A stretch of DNA of 64,000 nucleotides from Campylorhamphus procurvoides (lineage: Eukaryota; Chordata; Aves; Passeriformes; Dendrocolaptidae): NCBI GenBank assembly GCA_013396655.1, contig WBMV01007706.1, positions 310,001-374,000 of the forward strand, in the 5' to 3' direction. Below the pieces are notes generated by a model. The model searched no databases and had not been told where the DNA came from. It was given only the letters and a program-made list of their open reading frames with translations. Shown here one piece after another: positions 57,801 through 64,000 of this stretch. The stretch's first letter is position 1; the number at the start of each line of letters is the position of its first letter. The position numbers and the translations under genes are program-made.

Positions 57801-60454
57801 CTTCTAGTAAAGTAAGATTTGTGGTGTAGTCTGATTTCTTTACCCTCTCTCCTTTCTTCTCTCTCCAGTCCTTGTGCTCCAGACTATCTTAGAATTCCTC
57901 TTAACATCATTGATAAATCTGTTTTTAAACTCTTGAGTCCCTCTTTATAACGAGTTAATTTTATTACTTACCCAGTTAATTCTGCTTGAATTTTCTGCTG
58001 GAAAGTTTATATTTGTGAGTTAAATAGTCAATTTACTGAGCTATGCTGAGTTGCTGAATCTCCCACTAATTTTTATTTTCAAGAAGATAAGGAAGCCAAA
58101 GATTCTATGGCTTTTGGCAAAGGTAACAGCATGAAAGCAGTTTTACACTGTTTGGGGGTTTTTTTTGCATACATATACAAAGGTTTCATGTATTCAATGC
58201 TCCCTTTGTTTAGCAGTTTTGTAACAGCTGTTTGTGGTACTGTGTCCTTAAGGTGCAGAGGGACCAACACTGATGTCATACTTTTCAAAAAACCAAATAC
58301 AGGCCCTGAAGCCAAAAATAACATTCAGCACATTGAGGGACTTGCAGTGTCCAGTGTTACAGAGTCAAGACCTGCAGGGAAGGCCAGAGGAATCCTGCAG
58401 CACAGAGGAGCTCTTGGAATGGCTGGGTGCTGTCTTGAATCAAGTCAGCTTGTAAGTATTGGAATTTCTTTGATCTTTAATACATTTTAAGTAAGGAAAG
58501 CCACATTTTCTTTTAAGGAATAGTTGAATAATAATTAAGAGGCACTTCTGTAAGTAGGAAGACTGTTATGCAGTTAAATGCTTGTAAGTCTTGAATGATT
58601 TACTCATGTTTTTAGGGGTGCCCATGTGCACTGTTTGAGGCTGGGATGGAGTTAATTCTCTTCACAATAACTGGTGTGTTTTGGATTTGTTACCGGGGTT
58701 GGCTCACAGGACCATGAGATACTGTGTATTAATTGCTTGTTCATTAGTTGCTTTGGCATTAATTTAGATTATATACATAGAGACTACTCATTTGATACAA
58801 GTTTTGGTTACTAAGACTTCCTATAAAACATTTAAAGTGTATTTATTTTAGTTGCTCTGTTTGGTTTTTTTTCCAGAGACAACAAATCCTCCAGCTTCAT
58901 CTCGACCTACTGCTGTCCTGAGCCCAACACTGTGGTGGAAAAAGCTTTCTTGTGCACTATCACAGGTTTTATAATCCCTGAGAAGATAATTCAGCTGTTG
59001 GAGCAGCTGTGGTAAGGGCTGACAGGAGCACATTGCTAAAAGACTTGTATTCTTAACACTTTTTAATTTTTGAACTCACTTTTAAATACTTTTCATTACT
59101 GCTGTTGGAGGTAAACAGCAGAATATATAAAGTGAAGGCTTTTTTTTTAATTAGGAAATGAGCTAGAAGCTTAACATCAGTATAGAAAAAATAATTAACA
59201 ATTTTGGATACTTCAAATTTCCAAATGCCTGCCCTGTATCCTAGTCATGACTTTGCTTTTTAATCTGAATTTCTAAGACACTGTGGCTGTACTAAGTTTC
59301 TACATTTTTAAAATTTCCCCTGTCTGTGAAAATCAGAAGCCCTCAAGTATGTCTGATTTAGTATTTTTAACTAGTGATGGAAACTACAATTGAAATCCCT
59401 TTATGAGACTTAAAGAGTATCACAAGGTACTTCAAGGTTATTGCAGCATTACAATGAATTATCTCATGGTGAGTTTTTTAATTAGGTGTAATAACATAGG
59501 ACACTGCATAGTGATGGATGGGGTACCTGCACTTCTAATTCAACACCAGACTATGATATGAGTGTGTCCTTGATGTGTGGGGAATCTGTTGGATTCCATA
59601 TTTATGCTGCTGGCAGTAAATTTTGGAAGCTCCTTGCTCCATGTGTGAGACAGTGCCTGAAGTGCCTGGGAGCTGTCCATCACAGCTCTGATTTGTGACA
59701 ATATTGCTGTTGCTTTAGCTGGAATATGACCTTTATTCTTTGAGCAGTTTTCAAATCTCAATTTTCAAATGCAGGGGTTGGAACACAAATTCCCTTGGCT
59801 TTTATTCTCTACTTAAGAGCAGTGGGTCATGTCTGGCTTTGATTATTTATAATCTGTTTCCTTTCCTTGTGTCAAGCATAGCCTGACCATGTTTCTCTGA
59901 TGTCTTTTTTTCCCTGATAGCAACTGTTCCCATTGATTGTTCTGCTGTCTGAAAGGCAGTGCCTGCTGTAGGAAATTCAGAACTAGGACTTTACAACTTA
60001 GAACTTTTTCTAATTGCCATAATTTGAAGGTTTGCCATGTCTAAAAGTTTGGTAGGAAGGATGAAGAGTCAGTCTTACTTCATTTCCTGATGTATTCTTA
60101 TAGAATATATTCTTTTGAGTTTGTTTATTGTGTACTAAAGAGGGTTCTTTAATTGTAAATTTTCACTGAAGTGTGTCTTTGGTTTTTTTACTTTATACTT
60201 GAATGTGCTGTCTCTTCCATTATAATTATTGATTATCTTGTCTTCTTGCTTGCAGTTGCTATTTTGCTGAACCAAAACTGGCTCCTTGGCTGACCTTAAC
60301 TGTGCATGGCTTTGCAGACAGCCCTGTGTCCTGGAGAGAAAGTGAACATGGTTTCCACAAAGGAGGAGAGAACTTCTACAACTTTGTCATTTTTAGAAAT
60401 CTGGACTACTGGCTTCAGATGGCTGTGGGAGCTCATGATGATTGTCCTCCATAG
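48721..60454 (+). CDS. RPP40: RPP40, RNase P/MRP protein subunit p40 (whole gene)
   Basis: Eight coding exons join in frame to 1080 nt, a 359-residue protein (human about 363). Exons: 48721-48831, 50885-51029, 52022-52090, 53846-53941, 55114-55239, 58253-58451, 58877-59011, 60256-60454. All introns are GT-AG. Blocks shared with human RPP40 include RHLLVCE, VSFLIPECG, KKGSCYALTY, LLPNGKLILS, VDKDTYEE, LQGHPS, EKKPL, FDFLLAWH, STLRDLQCPVLQS, FISTYCCPEP, FADSPVSW and DYWLQMAVG. RPP40 is a eukaryote-specific subunit of the nuclear/nucleolar RNase P (tRNA 5' processing) and RNase MRP (rRNA processing) ribonucleoproteins, packing with the Pop5/Rpp14/Rpp30 group (known). It is expected to be broadly expressed, consistent with its CpG-rich, TATA-less promoter. 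Orientation relative to PPP1R3G matches human. Confidence 0.96.
48835..48938. repeat. G-rich tandem repeat (GGGGAATGGGGA type)
   Basis: Alternating 'gacaccgggata' and 'ggggaatggggagtg' units begin immediately after the exon 1 donor. The plus strand has many G-runs of three or four, so RNA or DNA G-quadruplex formation is possible (inference). Confidence 0.75.
48985..49196. repeat. 12/15-bp minisatellite in RPP40 intron 1
   Basis: Copies of 'gtgtcccccagg', 'gtgtcccgcacg' and 'gatgtcccccag' types, 12 or 15 bp long. Both lengths are multiples of three, which is why long frames (Val-Pro/Ser-Pro rich and, on the other strand, Gly-Asp-Thr rich) run through without stops. They are not genes. Confidence 0.85.
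49292..49398. repeat. degenerate GAGGTTGGAAAAGAG repeats
   Basis: About five loosely related 'gtgaggtgggaaaagag' / 'gaggttggaaaagag' / 'gaggctgggaaagac' units. The motif resembles a piece of the CR1-type relic at 49.77 kb ('gaggttggaaaagag'), so the array may have grown from it (inference). A second copy of this block lies at 49881-49998. Confidence 0.6.
49467..49518. repeat. 17-bp tandem repeat, three units
   Basis: Three consecutive copies of 'attcccaatccagcgag' (first copy with agtccc, last drifting to 'caag'). The misplaced copy at 48109-48259 is cut within this array. Confidence 0.75.
49540..49624. repeat. GGGATGGAGGCTTGGGATGGAG-type repeat
   Basis: Short 'gggatggag' units alternate with 'ctt', 'gtttt' and 'ct' spacers, giving about seven copies and a partial higher-order period of roughly 48 bp. 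Confidence 0.75.
49772..50080 (-). mobile_element. CR1-type LINE relic, interrupted by misplaced block
   Basis: Plus-strand text 'gaaccacagggtcagtgagg', 'accaccatgtcaact', 'gcagtgagtgccacatccag' and 'tctaatcaccctctctatga' 'agaaattcctcct' is the antisense of a common avian CR1-type 3' region. The element is split between 'catccagtc' at 49879 and 'gtccttaag' at 50000 by a 118-bp duplicate of upstream intron sequence bounded by single Ns. Removing that block restores the usual order of motifs, with some interior sequence still missing. Confidence 0.7.
49881..49998. repeat. duplicate of block 49281-49398
   Basis: The 118 bp match 49281-49398 at a 600-bp offset with one visible mismatch near the start. 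It is bounded by single N characters at 49880 and 49999 and sits inside a CR1 relic, so it is almost certainly an assembly insertion. Confidence 0.85.
50885..51029 (+). CDS. RPP40: RPP40 coding exon 2
   Basis: Begins VSFLIPECGLLPEVLKG and ends at FVKKG, phase 1, before a GTAAAG donor. Acceptor AAATAG at 50884 has a T-rich tract (ctgttttttaaatag). VSFLIPECG and the L..HEL...EFI...KKG pattern match human RPP40. Confidence 0.95.
51030..52021 (+). other. RPP40: RPP40 intron 2
   Basis: A 992-bp GT-AG intron, T-rich, with several poly(T) runs near 51.18 and 51.44 kb. Nothing else recognised. Confidence 0.9.
52022..52090 (+). CDS. RPP40: RPP40 coding exon 3
   Basis: Reads (G)SCYALTYKTKIDQDNTAALLPN(G), 69 nt, phase 1 to phase 1. 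Matches human SCYALTYNTHIDEDNTVALLPNG. The acceptor is CCTTTAAAG; the donor is GGTATG. Confidence 0.95.
52091..53845 (+). other. RPP40: RPP40 intron 3
   Basis: A 1.75-kb GT-AG intron that carries a 540-bp CR1 copy in its first half. The remainder is unremarkable AT-rich DNA ending in a T-rich acceptor (ttattttgtttatag). Confidence 0.9.
52322..52863 (+). mobile_element. CR1 LINE, 5'-truncated, sense orientation
   Basis: Typical avian CR1 3' part: 'gagacccccacctggggtac', 'gagcaggtccagaggagggc', 'gctggagcacctcttccatg', 'gtggatgctccatccctgga', and the 3' end 'gatgatctttaaggtctctt' followed by 'ccaacc' and 'gtgatgattctggga'. It holds only the end of the reverse transcriptase frame, now broken, plus the 3' UTR. 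It lies in RPP40 intron 3, in the gene's orientation. Confidence 0.92.
53846..53941 (+). CDS. RPP40: RPP40 coding exon 4
   Basis: Reads KLILSVDKDTYEELGLQGHP then SRYSGKKPMRY, phase 1 to phase 1, 96 nt, with an AGTAAGTA donor. Matches human KLILSLDKDTYEETGLQGHPS. Confidence 0.95.
53942..55113 (+). other. RPP40: RPP40 intron 4
   Basis: A 1.17-kb GT-AG intron, AT-rich; the acceptor is strong (acattctctgcag). No repeat or exon recognised. Confidence 0.9.
55114..55239 (+). CDS. RPP40: RPP40 coding exon 5
   Basis: Reads ITIDLTDGSFHPESKKHNRV then LWALKEKKPLEFDFLLAWHN and T, 126 nt, phase 1 to phase 1. Matches human VSIDL...SKK...KEKKPLKFDFLLAWHKT. Confidence 0.95.
55240..58252 (+). other. RPP40: RPP40 intron 5
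   Basis: A 3.0-kb GT-AG intron, the longest of the gene. It is mostly AT-rich with no recognised transposon. It contains a 39-nt candidate cassette exon 130 bp before exon 6. Confidence 0.88.
58084..58122 (+). other. RPP40: candidate 39-nt in-frame cassette exon of RPP40
   Basis: Between a T-rich acceptor (taatttttattttcaag) and a GGTAACAG donor lie 39 bases that splice in frame between exons 5 and 6 (phase 1 on both sides). They would add EDKEAKDSMAFGK. The insertion falls in the variable linker after FDFLLAWHNT, and the known human protein passes straight from this point to GSEESTMMSYF. It is not included in the main model. Confidence 0.4.
58253..58451 (+). CDS. RPP40: RPP40 coding exon 6
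   Basis: Reads (G)AEGPTLMSYFSKNQIQA, then STLRDLQCPVLQSQDLQGRP and ELLEWLGAVLNQVS, 199 nt, phase 1 to phase 2. The acceptor GTCCTTAAG at 58252 gives GAEGPTLMSYF, the same spacing as human GSEESTMMSYF. STLRDLQCPVLQS is identical to human. Confidence 0.94.
58452..58876 (+). other. RPP40: RPP40 intron 6
   Basis: A 425-bp GT-AG intron with a long T-run at the acceptor. A short stretch near 58.66 kb resembles an avian ERVL-type LTR (listed separately). Confidence 0.9.
58634..58725 (+). mobile_element. possible ERVL-type LTR relic
   Basis: The words 'gctgggatggagttaattct', 'cttcacaataactggt' and 'gtgttttggatttg' in this order resemble the start of a common avian ERVL-family LTR. Only about 70-90 bp are recognisable, with no coding part, no paired LTR and no visible target-site duplication. 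Family assignment is from memory. Confidence 0.4.
58877..59011 (+). CDS. RPP40: RPP40 coding exon 7
   Basis: Reads (L)DNKSSSFISTYCCPEPNTV, then VEKAFLCTITGFIIPEKIIQ and LLEQL, 135 nt, phase 2 to phase 2, donor GGTAAGGG. Matches human FISTYCCPEPSTVVAKAYLCTITGF. Confidence 0.95.
59012..60255 (+). other. RPP40: RPP40 intron 7
   Basis: A 1.24-kb GT-AG intron, AT-rich, ending in a strong acceptor (gtcttcttgcttgcag). No repeat recognised. Confidence 0.9.
60256..60454 (+). CDS. RPP40: RPP40 coding exon 8 (last)
   Basis: Reads (C)CYFAEPKLAPWLTLTVHGF, then ADSPVSWRESEHGFHKGGEN and DYWLQMAVGAHDDCPP, ending in TAG at 60452-60454. It matches the end of human RPP40 (...SPVSW...EHGF.KGGE...DYWLQMAVGANDHCPP). 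It is the most conserved part of the protein. Confidence 0.96.
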
Positions 60455-60490
60455 AGGTTTCTAATAACCCCATGTTACTGAGAGAAACCT

Positions 60491-60496
60491 AATAAA
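60491..60496 (+). terminator. RPP40: poly(A) signal of RPP40
   Basis: A canonical AATAAA 37 bases after the stop codon, followed by a T-rich region. It implies a very short 3' UTR for the main transcript; later signals (for example 61825-61830) could serve longer forms. Confidence 0.75.
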
Positions 60497-60519
60497 ATAT
60501 TTTTTATGAAAGTAGTTAT

Positions 60520-63500
60520 GGAGCAGATTAAGTACTAAGAGTCTGGATGTGCTTTTGTTACTTGTAGCCAATGGAAGGAGTGGATTTTTGTTTCTTCACC
60601 ATCATACTGTGCCCTCTGAAAAACTTCACAGTTCTAGCTCTAAGAAAATGTGAAGTTTTTGAGAGTTTAAGTTCTCAGTATTTGTCTGTAGCTGGTCCTT
60701 TTATCCAGGAGCAAATCTGGAATGTGAGAGTTCTACAGGTTGACAGCTAAAATATTTGATAGGCAAACTCATTTTGCCATTTACTGCTTTGTTTCTTCAC
60801 ATTTCAAAGATGTGTTAAACCTTCCTAATCCTGTTTCAGATATTTCAGCCCACATACTAGCAAATTAAAGGAAGATGTGTTGTCCATGATTTGGTTGTGG
60901 GGAGGAGAATAAAGGTGAGGAGAAGGGCTGTGACAGTGGGAGGAGCACCTTTTAAACATGGTGGGATTTGGTTTTTGGCTTCAGGAGTGGGTGTTCACCA
61001 TTGAAGAACCAATGCAGTGCTAAAACTGCAGTGGTTCACTTGATGGAGTGAGAGATTGGGACTGGGACTTAGGGCACAGCTGCAGTGGGAGCATTAACAT
61101 CTTGTGACTGCGCAGAAAAGCAGAGAGACCATATATTTTTATTTTATTGTCTGTTTATTGTCTCTTTTCAGTGAGGAAATCATGCAGGATGATTTAATAG
61201 AAGGTATTTGTCACACACCTCCACTAAACATAACCCCTTTTACTCAAGTTTTGTTACAGTTTCACAAACACAACTCTAATGAATCAGCAAACAGTTCTGT
61301 AAACGAGAATGTTGTTTTTCAAAATGATCCTGCCATGAGCTGTTCCTAGTTGGTTGTCAGGAGGAGAAGTGCCACCTTGTCACATGTGCAGACAGGCACA
61401 ATCACAAATTGAATAGACAAAAGTCTGGGAAGTTTCTTGGGCTGACACAAACCCAGTAAATCCTTACCATGTCTGACTCAAGCGTGAAGTTTCATTTCTC
61501 TGCCTCAGAGCTAATGACTTCAATTGCTGCCTAAAATCTGCTTTTAATAGTGGCTGTGGAGGCATTGTGAATTTTCTCAGAAGAAACCAGAAATGTCTTC
61601 CTTTTCCCTCTTGATCCGATCAAGTTTTTACTTGAGCTTTTCTGGAAGTTACACTTCCGGCAAAACTTCTAATACAAAGTTAAAAACCTTAATTTTTTAC
61701 AAAAAGTTGGATGCAGTAGCTCCTTAGCTGCAAACTGGAGGTCCCATGAGTGTGCTCATCTTTTTGTCAGATTTCAGTGAAACCTTTCCCTCAACAATGC
61801 ATATTCATGCACAAAAACAAGTGTAATAAATGCTCCTTGGGGGAAAAATTGCCATCCAGAAGCAAGAACCTTGTTAGGTGTGTGTTTGCCTCCCAATGCA
61901 ATGCAGCAGCCGTGGGACTTGGGCCTGAAGTGGCTTCAGGAGGACCAGGTGAAGTGATTTATCTAATAAGATCTTAGCTACAAAGCACCTGAAGCTTATT
62001 GGGGGAGCTGTAGAAGTGGAGGTGAGTGACAACAGGGTGACAGCATCACTGGAACCAGCGTAGATGTTTCAGCTCTGTCTGGACCTTCCTAGTGTGAGTA
62101 TTAAGGTTAATCTTTTATGGGTGTTTAAGGGCAATCTCATCAGGTTGTTCTTTTCCCCAGTCAGTCCCCTTTTTGCCTCCTGTCTAAACAGGCTCTGGAC
62201 TGCAAGCATTTCTCAGACTGTAGGAAAACCTGTTTGGGTATGCTGCTTCCTACAACCCATAGTTGTTTTGTGGTGGCTTGAAATGGCTTTTCCAGCCAAG
62301 GAAGGGATTAAAATACTGTCTCTGAATGCTGTAACTTGAGATGCTGAGTTGGTTTCTAGCTTTTTTTCCTTTAACCTGTACAGAGTATAATTGAGAAACC
62401 TTGTGCTGTTAATATATTTTCACTGCAGTAGGTCTACTCTTAGACTCTCTGAGATGTTGCTGAGTTAACCAGACCCATCTTTGTTGGGAAGGTCCAGTGG
62501 TGCATTTGCCTCTTAAGAGACAGGCTTTCTTATGCTTGCATAGAAGAGAAACTGGGGGGTGGAATTGTCTTCTTTCTTACCACCTGCAAACAGCTGTGAA
62601 CCTGAGGAAAGAGGGGTTTTTCCTGGGATGAGGGACAGCAGCCTGTTCCTTGCCATCTGCAAGGTCAGATGGAGGGCTGTGTCTCCCCAGGAGATCCCAA
62701 AGCTTGGAGGAGACCCTTGCTGAGAGAAGGGACAAGGCACAGCTCACATGTTTGGGGAAGGGCTGGGACAGGGCCAGGTGGGCAGCAATTCAAGGAAGAA
62801 GGGGGAAGGCATGTGGATTGGAGATGAAGGTTTTTGCCTGAGACCAGAAGATGGTTGCTGGTGGTGTTTTTGCCTCTGAAGGAGGACAGGAACATGCAAA
62901 AGGGTCCTGAGAGCTGCAAAAGGCACGGGGAGCAGCTGTGCACCAGCTGCTTCTGAAACCAAAGGGGATTGACTGAGTGAGTGCTTACTAAGAAATGTTG
63001 CCTCTGGGGAGCATTTTATCAAACATGGGGAAGGAGAGCCAAATCTCTGAATGCAGAGACAAGCCTGGGGCAAGCTGGGTGCATGAGCAGCAGAGGGTTT
63101 TGCTGTCCTGGTATGTGGATAGACAGTGATAAACCATTCCCTGAGAGCAAGGGAGCTGCTCTGCTTTAACCCCAGCCCTTCTTCTGAGCTGTGCATTCCT
63201 GCCTCTCTGCTGGTGGATGGAAAGGGGTGGAGAGGTTTCCAGGGGTCAATAGAACCATCTGGAAAGGGGCCACAAACATCACATGCTTTTCCAGCCACGC
63301 TGTTATGTGTATTCAAAAACTGGTGGGTGTGGAACAAACAGAGGACAAACTTTCATGCTGACAAAGGGGTAGGTGATAGGACAAAGCTGAGGTAGGTAGG
63401 TAGAATGTGTTATGCAAAATCACTCCAAATAGAACATATTTGCCTTTTTGGTTTGCAAATTCTGACTGACTCAGAAATCTGCCTGGAGAAATAAAGGTCT

Positions 63501-64000
63501 GTATCCCGTAAAGGTGGTGATAGTATTTTGTGTGAGGAAGGGAATATTAACCTGGGGAGCTCTGAGAAACACAGAGATAAGAACGTGAAAAAGAAATTCT
63601 ATTATCAGATTCCAGAGATGCTGTGGTTGCAAAGGAGGAAAAAAGGCAAGATTTGGCACAGGTGGGGTTTGGGGAATGCAGGGGAGACAAGAATGCCTGC
63701 TCATCTAAGGCAGCTTGGAAGGGAGGTCACAGGGCTGGATGGAGGAGAAGCATAACCTCTGTTTTGGCTGCATCATCTGGGGCACATCCATTTTGGAGAT
63801 GCTAATCAATATGTAAAGTTGGATGTCTGGGGAAAAAAGCCAAGAAAGAGATGAGTTGATATGTCATTGGCCTGGGGATTGCACAGAAATGGTAGGACTC
63901 AGGAAGGTTGCTCAAAGATGGGCCATAATGGTTTTGTTGGAAGTAATTGATGTGCTTTTATTGTCCCTTTTGTGCAGGCTGCCTCTCTTTGGGTTCACCT
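60520..64000. other. downstream flank of RPP40, no gene recognised
   Basis: By vertebrate synteny the next gene would be CDYL on the opposite strand, but none of its conserved coding sequence is visible, so its 3' end probably lies beyond the window. A splice-bounded open segment at 61172-61349 is listed separately. From about 62.5 kb the DNA is richer in G+C and carries overlapping open frames on both strands (including 197 codons on the minus strand, 62744-63337) without recognisable domains. Confidence 0.55.
61172..61349 (+). other. candidate alternative last exon downstream of RPP40
   Basis: A very strong 3' splice site (tttattgtctcttttcag) is followed by 58 open codons and a TAG. The frame reads (x)EEIMQDDLIEG, then LNITPFTQVLLQFHKHN and ends NDPAMSCS. 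Its phase fits the donor of RPP40 exon 7 exactly, so it could replace exon 8. An AATAAA occurs at 61825-61830. I do not recognise the peptide. It could also be part of a non-coding transcript, or chance. Confidence 0.3.

Overview
The window is avian nuclear DNA, probably from a neoavian or passerine bird; the species cannot be fixed from sequence. The evidence is CR1 LINE fragments, GC-rich minisatellites beside CpG-rich promoters, and a recognisable vertebrate gene order. Three protein-coding genes are supported. LYRM4 (last coding exon, + strand, 24467-24529) is followed by PPP1R3G (C-terminal part, - strand, 33016-33321) and by RPP40 (all eight coding exons, + strand, 48721-60454). This is the order and relative orientation of human 6p25 LYRM4-PPP1R3G-RPP40, read in reverse.

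Region by region: 1-24466 is AT-rich, exon-poor DNA, most simply the long last intron of LYRM4, with one short CR1 relic. The LYRM4 terminal exon and its poly(A) signal follow. From about 24.8 to 32.6 kb there is intergenic DNA. A minisatellite (32.64-33.03 kb) abuts the PPP1R3G stop codon. The carbohydrate-binding (CBM21) half of PPP1R3G runs directly into a 209-base assembly gap that hides the PP1-binding half. From 33.77 to 46.9 kb there is ordinary intergenic DNA with a few simple repeats.

46.9-50.1 kb is the most disordered part. It holds CR1 fragments, a 23-bp minisatellite, the RPP40 CpG-rich promoter and first exon, and several short minisatellites in intron 1. It also holds four near-identical duplicated blocks, each abutting an N or N run, which look like assembly artefacts. 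RPP40 then occupies 50.9-60.5 kb with clean GT-AG introns and a poly(A) signal. 60.5-64 kb holds no recognisable gene.

The three genes do not form a pathway. LYRM4 (ISD11) acts in mitochondrial Fe-S cluster assembly, PPP1R3G targets protein phosphatase 1 to glycogen, and RPP40 is a subunit of nuclear RNase P/MRP. I found no new defence, mobile or biosynthetic system. The most useful observations are a 39-nt in-frame candidate cassette exon and a phase-compatible alternative last exon for RPP40, the false duplications around its promoter, and the masked and probably under-sized gap inside PPP1R3G.
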